This document shows, one piece after another, positions 1 through 9,954 of a stretch of DNA of 64,000 nt; position 1 is the stretch's first letter, and every line of letters starts with the position of its first letter. Source of the DNA: Lotus japonicus (lineage: Eukaryota; Streptophyta; Magnoliopsida; Fabales; Fabaceae); contig NC_080045.1 of assembly GCF_012489685.1 (NCBI RefSeq), positions 3,787,001 to 3,851,000 on the forward strand, given 5' to 3'. The notes under the pieces are model-generated. The model did not search any database and had not been told where the DNA came from. It was given only the letters and a program-made list of their open reading frames with translations. Position numbers and translations under genes: made by a program.

Positions 1-60
1 TTCATCATCAAGTTGTTTAGTGAGGCGTAAGCAACCTCTAGTGGCTAGTGATGCTACAAT

Positions 61-331
61 CTCTAATACCATGTAAGGAACATGGGTATCCAACAGAGGA
101 TCCCAAACTTAAGTAATAGAAAAACTAAAATATTTGACTCCAAGATTCATTCATACGTGAGGGTAGTCCAACGCGGGTGTGGCGTTTGTCACCTTCAGCA
201 ATTATTGAGTTTTCATGTATTGATATTCTTCATTAGCTTGTCGTTTAGAACTCTTCCTCTTGTAACAAAAAAAAAAATATTGAAAAAATATTATGAAATA
301 TTACAATGAGTTCTCTATTTATAAAGTCACA
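61..331 (-). mobile_element. LTR fragment with primer-binding site
   Basis: Read on the minus strand, 71-61 gives TGGTATTAGAG, close to the initiator-methionine tRNA primer-binding site of plant LTR retrotransposons. It directly follows a ...TTACA end at 72, a plausible LTR 3' end. To the right, about 316-328 holds a TATAAATAG promoter-like box on the minus strand. I infer the 5' LTR of a minus-strand element whose body lies left of the window. The right LTR edge is not fixed; 331 is only a convenient limit, because another element is inserted at 344. Confidence 0.4.
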
Positions 332-343
332 CGAGTATTCTAA

Positions 344-1171
344 GAGCATCTCCAGTGCAAGGTTCTTAGTTCTTATTTTTGAGTTAAGAACTAAGAACTT
401 GGTTCTTAACCATTGGAGGAGATGACGTAGAGTTCTTAGTTCTTAAAAATAAGAACTAGGTTCTTATATAAGATGTTTTACTTTTTGAGTTCTTAGCATG
501 AAAAGTTAATTTTTTCTCTCTCATTCATCAATTGATTTAATTTAGGTATTGAATTAGGTGCTTGCTGTGGTACCTTAAGCCAGATTAAGGCGTGGTACCC
601 AAAATGAGTCGGTTCAACAATAAAGACTTATGTATCAGTTAAAATTTTGATTGTGTTCTATCGTAGTAATGCAGCATTCCATTCTTAGGAACGTGAGATT
701 TGAAAGTTGTGTTTTTTGAGCTATGTGCATCCATCAACCATGGTCATTTTACGCGCATCTCCATCACCATCATTCGTTTCCACCACTCGTACATTTTTCA
801 CCAAAAAATGAATTTTATGAGATAAAGTTAATTGACAAGTAAAGTAAAATCTAGAAATGTAGTATTTACTTTAAATAACATGATAATAACCTATAACCTA
901 TATAATTACTTAATGGGGGTACCATACAAAAAAAAATTGAGGGTATCACAGAATTTACCATTAAATTAACATTTAAATTTAAATGAAAATTATATGAAAG
1001 TAAAAAATACTACTACTATAATGATATTGTGGGACCAAATGAATAGTGCTAGAACTAAGAACTCATGATTGGAGCAAAATTTGCATAGAGTTGCTTAAAC
1101 ACATGTGGCAGTACGGACCCACATGAATAGTGCTAAGAACTAAGAAATAAGAACTAACATGGGAGATGCTT
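344..1171. mobile_element. Non-autonomous TIR element, PIF/Harbinger-like
   Basis: The ends are imperfect inverted repeats (GAGCATCTCC at the left, GGAGATGCTT at the right), both followed inward by repeats of TTCTTAGTTCTTA in opposite orientation. TAA lies on both sides (341-343 and 1172-1174), which fits the 3-bp target duplication of PIF/Harbinger elements. There is no transposase reading frame in the 828 bp, so it would be non-autonomous. Superfamily is inferred from the duplication length and terminal sequence only. Confidence 0.6.
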
Positions 1172-1214
1172 TAATAATTCCACAAAATAAAAATATATAT
1201 TTCTATTTATTAAA

Positions 1215-1425
1215 GGGTCTCTCTAATATGCGCCACTTTTAGAGGGGTGTAATTTTACACCACTTACTTTGACCGGTTATAATAGGTCAATACATTAATT
1301 TTTTTTTTAAATATCACTAAAAATTTATTATATATTAAATTTTTCTAAAAAACATGTGTTGACCTGTTATAACATGTTAAAAAAGGTGGTGTAAAATTGT
1401 ACTGTGGTGCATATTAGAGGTGACC
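1215..1425. mobile_element. 211-bp Mutator-like MITE with 9-bp TSD
   Basis: Inverted ends (GGGTCTCTCTAATATGCGCC left, GTGCATATTAGAGGTGACC right) enclose 211 bp with a second inner inverted repeat (GGTGTAATTTTACACC / GGTGGTGTAAAATTG). The 9-bp direct repeat TTTATTAAA lies immediately outside at 1206-1214 and 1426-1434. A 9-bp duplication is the mark of Mutator-like elements. No coding capacity. Confidence 0.72.
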
Positions 1426-1464
1426 TTTATTAAATTTAAAATGAAATCAATTGTTCCTAAAAAT

Positions 1465-1993
1465 GAAAAATGATTCCTGAACCACTGAATAGTAGAAACA
1501 CACCTAAACACCAATTTTTCCTGCGGATTTGGCCAAATAATACACTGAACTAACCACCTAAATACACATGACTAACCATAAAGCACAGAACCGTGTAAAG
1601 TTGAAATTCCTAAATTAGGGATTTAGCCAAATAATACACTGAACTAACAACCTAAATACACATAACTAACCATAAAACACCGTGTAAAGTTGAAATTCCT
1701 AAATTAGGGATTTGGCCAAATAATACACTGAACTAACCACCTAAATACACATGACTAACCATAAAGCACAGAACCATGTAAAGTTGAAATTCCTAAATTA
1801 GGGATTTGGCCAAATAATACACTGAACTAACCACCTAAATACACTGAACTGTGCTTTATGGTTAGTCATGTGTATTTAGGGGGTTAGTTCAGTGTATTTA
1901 GGTGGTTAGTTCAGTATATTATTTGGCCAAATCCGCAGGAAAAATAGGTGTTTAGAGGTGTTTTACTGTGTAGTGGTTCATGAATCATTACTA
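1465..1993. mobile_element. 529-bp Mutator-like foldback element with tandem core
   Basis: Long inverted arms (ATGATTC..TGAACCACT at the left, AGTGGTTCATGAATCAT at the right) run about 100 bp inward, including a match between CCTGCGGATTTGGCCAAA and its complement near 1935. The core has about three tandem copies of a roughly 95-100-bp unit (starting near 1525, 1615 and 1710). The 9-bp CCTAAAAAT occurs at 1456-1464 and 1994-2002, fitting a target duplication. It lies just upstream of the DUF616 gene, so it may sit in that promoter. Confidence 0.65.
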
Positions 1994-2161
1994 CCTAAAA
2001 ATACAGCAATGATTAAGCCCGTAGCTCTGAGAAGCAAAATCAGAGGCAATTTTGTGGTCGTTTTAGTTTGTCTGCATTGCCTGCAAATTTGATTTTAACA
2101 GCGATAAACCCATTTCCATTTGCTACTTCAATTCTCTCCTCTTCTCATTCCACTTTCCTCA

Positions 2162-5100
2162 ATGTTCCACAACAACAATAGCCTCAGCGTCTCGATCCCC
2201 GTCTCCGACGACGAACCCGATGAACTGGGTCGGATGCGTGTGCGCGCGCGGCGGAAACGGAAGAAACTCACCCACCGTCGGTTCCTCCGGAAGCTTCTTG
2301 TCAGATACTGGATGCTACTCATCATCATCCCCACCGCGTGTTTGCTCTTCTTCGAGGCCTCCAGAATCGCTCGGAAGCCTAGTTTCAATGTCAACTCCGA
2401 TATACAAACACGCACGCCAGTTGATCGATCTAGTCCCCCATTGAGGAAGGAGACACACAGCAACCTCAATCGCCTTGATCCTACTACCCATGTTGTTGCT
2501 GGTGTCAGAGAACGTGAGTCCTCATCAACCCTTTACTTTTTTCCCTCAAAGAGTGAGGTTCTATAATTTTCATTAGTTTTCTTAATTTTAGACTTTGATG
2601 GAGCTATGTTTTAAGATTTATTAGTGTAGGGTGTTTAAATTCAAGAAGGGACATGTTATGTGTGAATGTGATTTAGGCTCACTTTGGATTAACTTCTAGA
2701 TTATGATAGTTTTTTAAGTATTTGATTGATAACTAAAGAAAAAGACTTTCTAAGTTAGTTTATTGGTGTTTGTAGACAAGTTAGATGAACTAGTTTCTGA
2801 AGATGTTGAAATGGACATGCTGAGGTTTATGTTAACTTATTTGGGAAACTGTTATTTAAGAAGACTCGTAGTAATTGTAAGATTATTTGAATTGTTCTTT
2901 CCCTATGAGTGTTTGTTGGTTGGGAAATTGATTCAGATTAGCACTTGATTCTATCAGGTTGTTTGAAGCTCCTGCCACCTGAAAAACTTGATCAACTGGA
3001 TATTCCGGTGGAAGAAGAATCTAGATTGCCTGTTGGTAAAGTTCTATACATGTCAGAGAGTGATCTGTCTATTCCGGGAGGGAATGCTACATTGTCTCAA
3101 CTGCGTGCTGAAGACACAAGATTTAATTTATTTACTGGAAATCAAACGTTTGAGCAGAGAGATCGAAGTTTTGAGGTGATGAACTGCTTTCTAATATCTT
3201 TCAAAGTACCTGGATTTTGTTTGATTTTTCTTAAAGTAGAGCTGCTTTCTACTACTTGATATGCATGGCTGGATGTGGGTTATATAGGCTTTATTTCTTT
3301 ATATAGGTGAAAGAAACAATGATGGTACATTGTGGGTTCTACAGTGAGAATGGAGGGTTTAAGATATCTGATGAAGATCGAAGTTACATGCAAGAATGCA
3401 AAGTTGCGGTATCTACTTGTGCGTTTGGTGGCGGTGATGATCTCTATCAACCAATTGGAATGTCTGAGGCTTCGCTGAAGAAGGTTACTATGTTGTATAA
3501 GGTTTATTATTGATTTATATTAGAAGTCAGTAATCTTATATGCCAAATCTATTTAGTGTCATGCAGGTTTGCTATGTAGCATTCTGGGATGAAATCACCC
3601 AAAAAGCGCAGGAATTAGTGGAGCGCAGAATTGGCGAAGATGGATTTATTGGAAAATGGCGTGTTGTTGTCGTCCGGGATCTTCCTTTTGCTGATCAAAG
3701 GCTGAATGGTAAAATCCCCAAGGTATTAAATCTGTTTATAGCCATCTCCCCTCTTTCTCATTTGCTATATCTTGATAGTGCTTGAAGTGCATAATCTAGG
3801 CGCAGCTGCACTTTGTTCCATATCCTGCCCTATCTTTACCCTGAGATTCTTTTGTTTTTTTATCCACTGCTATGTATTCACATATGTGGAGTGGTTGTTG
3901 TCTTAATTAACTTCTCCTTTAATCCTCACTAATAACTCCATCAATTGTGCATTTTGACACATGCTTTATTTATTAAGTATAAAACAAGTTATATGTCTAG
4001 GATGGTCTTTCATTTCTCTACTTCTAATTTTGGCTATTATCCTTTTATAGATCCTTCTTTTATTTGTTTCATTTTTCAACCTTTGGGGACTTGGATATCT
4101 TTCAGATGTTAAGCCATCGTCTTTTTCCTCAAGCAAAATACTCTATTTGGGTAGACTCCAAGTCCCAATTTCGGAGGGATCCATTAGGTGTGCTAGAAGC
4201 ACTCATTTGGCGCACAGATTCTATACTGGCCATATCAGAACATGGAGCTCGTAGTAGTGTCTATGATGAGTCCAAGGCTGTTGTCAAGAAAAACAAAGCC
4301 AAGCCGGAGGAAGTTGAAGTGCAACTGAATCAATACAGAAAAGATGGCTTGCCTGAAGACAAGAGATTTAATGGAAAGAAAGGTATGCAAAGACTTTATT
4401 TTCATTAGCTAACTGTGATTTTAACATTTTTCTTCCTTCCTTCATATAAGAAAGACTGTTGTTCTATTTAAGACAATATTTTTCCGTCATTTTTGTGACT
4501 GTTAGGGTCTCACATTGACTAAAAATATGGCTAAATGAACTCCTTATAAATGGTAGAACAGTCCCCATCCCTGAGCTATTTTTCTGGTGGAGTTAGGCCT
4601 AACCCGAATACTAAGATGGTATCTAAACCTATCTTAGATCTGTTTAATGGGTCAACCATAAATGGTCCCCCTGCAAATGTCCAGTCGTGCAAACCTCACG
4701 ATGTAGATGTCCAACGAGGGTGTGTCAAGGTCCTACATTTGCTAGAGATATGGCTAAATAAGTCCTGATAATGGGTAGAGCAATTCTCATCACTGAGCTA
4801 GTTTTTTGTGTAAAGTTAATCCTAATCCGCATTTGGAAGCTCACTCCTTGGGTCAGGGCTTGTGTGCCTTTCTCCACCTCATTGGGTACGCTTTTTGTGC
4901 TCCCCTCAGGTTGTGGAAGTTGCTCGATTGTTAGCGCTCCTCACCCGAGGATCCCTAACTTGTTTGCTTAGTAGCTCTAGAAAGTAAACCGGTAGCTCAT
5001 CATTCTTTGTTGCCTCTGTCATTCCTGCTCCTCACCTGAGGATCAATCACTTGGAGTTACTTATAATGTCTATAGCTGCATGTCAATAGATGTCAGTCCT

Positions 5101-5415
5101 CTCTCTTTTACTTACACGGGATAGTTTTCCAACCTTTGCTATAATATTTTGAAAAATGTTTGATCAAACTTTTTCTGTGCAGCTCTATGTGAAGCCTCTG
5201 TTATCGTGAGGAAGCATACACCAATAACTAATCTATTGATGTGCACCTGGTTCAATGAGGTGGTTCGCTTCACTTCTAGGGATCAGCTCAGCTTCCCATA
5301 TGTCTTGTGGCGTCTGAACGCATTCAAAAGCATCAATATGTTCCCTGTCTGCACCCGCAAGGATCTTGTCAATAGCATGGGCCATATCCGAAAGGCCAAA
5401 CCACTGCAAAGCTGA
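2162..5415 (+). CDS. DUF616 (TOD1/MUCI70-like) membrane-anchored protein
   Basis: Six exons: 2162-2513, 2958-3175, 3307-3483, 3567-3722, 4106-4382, 5183-5415. All introns are GT-AG and the 1413-nt sum is in frame (470 residues). I chose the ATG at 2162 because it opens the frame ahead of an acidic patch, a strongly basic stretch (about residues 24-48) and one hydrophobic segment (about 49-64): a type II membrane anchor, probably Golgi. The DUF616 domain fills about 191-460, with blocks MVHCGFYSENGGF, CAFGGGDDLYQP, WVDSKSQFRRDP (about 316) and WFNEVVRFTSRDQLSFPYV. Known of the family: Arabidopsis TOD1 was described as an alkaline ceramidase acting in turgor control, and MUCI70 relatives are placed with pectin (rhamnogalacturonan I) galacturonosyltransferases, GT116. 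The length is nearer TOD1 than MUCI70. Which activity applies here cannot be decided. No break seen. Confidence 0.92.
4500..4960. repeat. Duplicated LTR-like sequence in last intron of DUF616 gene
   Basis: The 800-bp intron 4383-5182 holds two imperfect copies of a motif series: a TGTTAGGGTCTCACATTG-like start, then ATATGGCTAAAT, a GGTAGA box and a GAGCTA(G)TTTTT box, at about 4500-4610 and 4722-4830. The series looks like solo LTR sequence of a legume retroelement, but I saw no certain ends or target duplication. Confidence 0.35.
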
Positions 5416-6725
5416 TTTAGTTAAATTGGTTGAAGAGATGCTTACCTGCATTTACCTAACCATTATTATTCCATTAGTTTCATTAGCCAATATGAATCAG
5501 TCAATCAGGTATATGTGTTGTTTTTCTAACCCCACCCCATTTCTCTTAACCTGTGTACATGATAATTTGTATTTTGTTTACTGGGAGCTCTTGGATTAGA
5601 TCATTCCAGAAAAGATCTAGTTGATGGAAGGGTCAAATCATACAAACAAGAGATTTTGCTTTTGATCTGTTTCAACACATAATTTTTTTTAATAAACTAA
5701 TGTTTTCATAAAATTGTCAGATAGTTGTGCTCTTTATACTGTTTTAAATTCTTTGTAGTGTGTTAGGATATCAGTTGAATGTAACGTGAACGGACTTCCA
5801 TCATAATTCATAAGCAGAGTTTTGTTCACAATTTTCCTTGAAGTGCATCCGTTTGCACTGTTTACCAGTTATTTTTGAAGTGGGATTTCATGGCTAGAAT
5901 AATGATCAAGTTAAACATAAAATTAAATAGTTAGTCCCAGCAATACTTCAAGCTGTTGATGCAACAGATGCCTTGTCAGCGTAAAGAAACCCTATATAGT
6001 CACCCTTTCAAGTTTGGTTAATTTTTTCATGAAATGACTTAGGATTAAGTTGGACCTGAATGTTTATTTTAATGGTCATTTGGTCTTTATTTTTATGTTT
6101 TTTAGACGACACAAGGAATAAGCCTGACGAGTCCTGGAAAAAAAAACAAGAGTTGCATAATGGAAGGATCCTTTCTAAGGTTAAGTTGATTTTGCAGAAA
6201 TAGTTTAAAATAAATCAAAAAACAGAGATAGAGAGAGAGAGAGGTCTATATTCTGAGGCCTTCAATTACCAAAGTTTTGTTGTTTACGGCTTACCAAAAC
6301 CCATAAGCCATAAGGCATAAAGTAGTCTTAAATGGTTAGGTTTTGGTAGTGTTTGGTTTTGACATGTGATTGCAAGACATGTTAGTATTTGACAAGTACT
6401 TCATTCACTATATGTAAGTTGAAATTGAAAGAACGACACACAAAAAATGGCAAATATTAAGAGGGGAGAGCCTTCACATATTGTTGAAAGGTTCATGAGC
6501 CGCAAGTATGAGTGTTCACTTGTTGGTTTAATTCGAGTTTGAGGTAAAATATAATTCAAATTGGTGAAATTTCATTGGTTTATTTGATTTTTAAAATTTT
6601 TCTCAACAAATCTGAACCAAATAGGTATTAAAATCAGCATATCGTTTTTAATAAAATTATTATTTAACTTCCTAATATACCATTTATCTTTATCATTAAT
6701 TTTAATATTTCCATGTTTTTTTATC
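5416..6725 (+). other. 3' flank of DUF616 gene; possible extra 3' exon
   Basis: No long reading frame. After a T-rich stretch ending TTTTTTAG at 6105, a short open segment 6106-6203 (reading DTRNKPDESWKKKQELHNG before a stop) has lower T content than its surroundings. It could be an alternative or untranslated 3' exon, but the main frame already ends at 5415. A (GA)n run lies near 6229-6243. Otherwise AT-rich and unremarkable. Confidence 0.25.
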
Positions 6726-6755
6726 CCTATTCAACATGAATTTAAGTTAATATTA

Positions 6756-6800
6756 ATCTATATCTATCTATATCTATATCTATATCTATATCTATCTATA
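6756..6800. repeat. (TATATC)n microsatellite at Helitron border
   Basis: Repeated TATATC/TATC units lead directly into the first Helitron, whose own 5' end starts TCTATATA. The exact boundary is therefore ambiguous by a few bases. Confidence 0.7.
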
Positions 6801-7557
6801 TACTTTAGAAAAGAGGAAGGCTGTGAGACCCACCTAGATGATTTGGCAATCCAAGAATGACTTTCACTCAACCTCCCTCTTTGCGTGACAAGTGTCACTT
6901 TCTTATTGTTTTGGACCAAAATAGTGGAAGCCCATTTTGATTTCAGATTTTTTATGAGACCCATTTTGATTTCAGATTTTTTATGAGGCCCATTATTGTA
7001 TATTAAATTGGAATGGTGTTATTCCAAGCATTAAAATCGTATTTATTTTGCTTACAAAAGAAGTCAAGAATTACAGGCGTGATAATTTTGTGGAGGAAAT
7101 AACGGGTCAATTTACGTCAATCATTAACACCATGAAACAATTTTGAGATTCATGGTCTAAAAGGTCACGCTGATTTCAAATTAAGTTTGATTCAACATAT
7201 TAATTAATTTCATATTTTACTGTATTAACACGACTTTAATTGTATTTCATTTTTTCCTAAAATTCCTCATTTTGATGATTAATTAACGTGCAGCCTGAAA
7301 TTTTGGTCCATATTAATTAATTTTTTTTGTCAAAGTCCATATTAATTAATTTAAATGACGAAAATTGAGCGGAAAAAAAAATTCCTTTTAAAGCACGCTG
7401 ATTTCAAATTCTGTCAATTGTAGGTTTTTTTTTCCTTTTTTAACATGCATTACCAGTAACCCTAATTATCAATTTCCTATATAAACCACCTCATGGTATT
7501 CTTCAACTTCATCATTCCTTCCCATCAAATATTAGCTTTGAAATATACTTTGTTCTA

Positions 7558-7680
7558 ATGGCAATCGACGATCTCGCCACCATCGTCGCCTCAAAGGAGA
7601 ACTGGACTATTGTTGCAAAGGTGAACCGTTTGTGGCTTAGTCCGAGCTTATATGGCTCCAAACTTCCAATTTTTATATGA
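7558..7680 (+). pseudogene. Replication protein A1-like N-terminal fragment
   Basis: The frame begins MAIDDLATIVASKENWTIVA and continues to a KVNRLWLSPSLYG segment before a stop after 40 codons. KENWTIVAKV.RLW matches, from memory, the start of the OB-fold of plant RPA1-like proteins, which many plant Helitrons carry. Only the first strands of the fold remain; the rest of the element has no continuous frame. Probably a remnant of the ancestral RPA-bearing element. Confidence 0.6.
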
Positions 7681-7698
7681 GTTTTGTATGGAGACCCA

Positions 7699-7757
7699 TC
7701 TATATACTTTAGAAAAGAGGAAGGCTGTGAGACCCACCTAGATGATTTGGCAATCCA
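7699..7757 (+). mobile_element. Nested Helitron 5'-end fragment
   Basis: The first 59 bp of the same Helitron family (TCTATATACTTTAGAAAAG onward) recur inside copy 1, inserted after GAGACCCA and before what copy 2 shows as TTTGTTGAC. That is exactly between A and T, the preferred Helitron target. The fragment then jumps to sequence matching copy 2 near 13205 (GAGCTTATACGG), so about 720 bp present in copy 2 are missing here. Confidence 0.7.
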
Positions 7758-8719
7758 ATCATTCCTTCCGAGCTTATACGGTTCTCTTTGGTTCAATTTT
7801 CAATCGACCTTTTATCACCCTTTTATCATATGAAAGATTTTAACCATTTTTTTAACAAGTTGAATGCTTTTCAATTGCAGATGATGATTACCATATCATT
7901 GTTTGGAACTACATATGCACAGGGGAAGTTGATTTTTGATTTTTCATTGTTTATAATTTTCAAATCGATTTTTTATCTCCCTGTAATGTTCACTCATAAC
8001 GTATTGATTTTAAGAAAAAAAAAGTTTCATGTGATATATCATGTGCATTGAATGCCTCTAGGAATATGAAAGGTAATTTTTTGGTATATCATATGCGTTG
8101 AATGTATCAGGTGGACGATGATGGACTCAAACTTACAAATAACTTTAAATTATGAGTATCAAGTCTACATAGCTCCCCCAGATCACAAAAAAGTTATATT
8201 ATGTTCCAGATTTCAGAGTACCAAATTATCAGCAAATTCACAAACATCACGTCCAAAAAGGTTTTAATTTTCTGATTTGGTTTCCTAATGCACAAAGATC
8301 AACAATTTCCTATTATTAAATTTGTAGTATAAACTTTTGATTTGATTATGTCTAATTAATTTTCAAATCTTAATATTTAAATTAATATTTGACTAAAATC
8401 TAATTTTTTTTTATTCAAATGTGTATATTTGGTATCAAAATATGATTATTTAATGGTTTAAATCTCCAAGATTTTCCTCCATTTAAATGCTATATTCAAT
8501 TTTTGAAAAAAAAAAAACCTTTTGACTAAACCTATTTAATGATTATTTCAAAAATTGAAGTTAGTCACATATCAGCAAAATTAACGTTAGTCAAAATTAA
8601 TGCTAAATTTCAGGTTAATTAATTTTAGTCAAATACTATATCCCTTACGTTTTTTTATTTTAGTGATTAGTTCACTTATTGAATGATTTTTGAATTAACC
8701 TATTTAATGATTATTTTAA

Positions 8720-9954
8720 GGCTTAAAAGCACTTTTGGTCCCCCACAAATGCGATGTGTGCAAACATGATCCTTAAACTTTAAAAATAGCATTTTGAGTC
8801 CCCCACGTTACCCTCTGTCAACAAAATTAGTCCCTCCGTCCAAAAACTAACGTTTTATCCTATGTGGCACATTTTAATTGATGTGAATGCTTGTGTGGCA
8901 GTTTTTTTCAAAAAAAAAAAAGAATTTGCATCTGTTCCATCATCTTCTTCATATGCATCATCATCCTCCTTCTTCATTTTCATCTTCATCATCATCTCCA
9001 GATTCGTCCTTCCTTCACCATATCTGAAAGCTCTTCCTCTTTCGTGCCATGCCCCCACCAAAAAGCCCAAATGTCAAACTGAAAAGTTCCAAACCCCAAA
9101 CCTCCGTCCAGCCACCTTCAACACCAAAAAACCCAATCGAAATTAAACCTCGGTTGAGATCTGGTCAGAGAGTAAGAGAAGTGAGTGTAACATGCCCTTT
9201 TTCTCCCCTTCCCAAATTTCTAGGTGATTTCTTATCCATGTTCGATCAAATTTCTGGGCGACTTATGGGTATTTGTTAGATTAGGAGGTTAGGGTTCATC
9301 ATCATCTTCACAATACGTTGTTGCTGGGTCTGAGTTGAAGAATATTATTTGGGTTTGAAGAAAAATTTGGGGATGGGTTTGTGTTTCAAGTTCAACTCAT
9401 TTTATTCTGGGTTTGTTTGATGAAGAAGGGCACTAACCATTTTAGTTATTTTTGAAATCTCAATTTTAAATATGAATCCAATGAGACACCATGCAAGTCA
9501 AATACGTTTTTGCTTTATAGATTTGAAAACGTGGTGCCAATTCCAATTCGTGCTAATACCAGTTCCTGCTTCTTTGCCTGAGTTCAGTGTTATATATTGA
9601 CAACCATGGCAAACAATTATGAAAGAGAAAGAAGGATACATATCATGATTCAATACAAATCATCTTTTTGCTTTTCAGGATTCATATCTATTTGCTGGGT
9701 TTCAAGCAAATGATGAATATGGTGGAAGAAGAAGATGAGGATGAGGAGAATTTGCTGGGTTTCTTCAGTTTTTTTATTTTTCAATTATTTTTTGGGTTAA
9801 ATTACATATCTGTCCCTAGAACCGTTAGTTTTTTAACGGAGGTACTAATTTTGTTGACAGAGGATAACGTAGGGGACTTAAAATGCTATTTTTAAAGTTT
9901 AAGACCATGTTTGCACACATCGCATTTGTGGGGGACCAAATACGCTTTTAAGCC
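8720..9954. mobile_element. Mutator-like element (1,235 bp) with 9-bp TSD
   Basis: Long inverted termini start GGCTTAAAAGCACTTTTGG at the left, complementary to the right end GCTTTTAAGCC, and extend about 150 bp. TTATTTTAA flanks both sides (8711-8719 and 9955-9963). Helitron copy 2 has the uninterrupted site near 14140, so insertion is directly shown. The core has a gene-like stretch 9049-9180 (MPPPKSPNVKLKSSKPQTS onward) ending before GTGAGTG, which could be a captured first exon (Pack-MULE style). I do not recognise it. No transposase. Confidence 0.85.

Noticed and set aside
2120..2161. Start of the DUF616 frame upstream of the ATG at 2162
   Set aside because: The upstream codons open with TTG and read like 5' UTR; the first ATG in frame is 2162.
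8862..9146. Serine/phenylalanine-rich frames in the Mutator-like element
   Set aside because: Low-complexity (TCATCATCT)-type repeats; only the stretch from 9049 looked gene-like, and that weakly.
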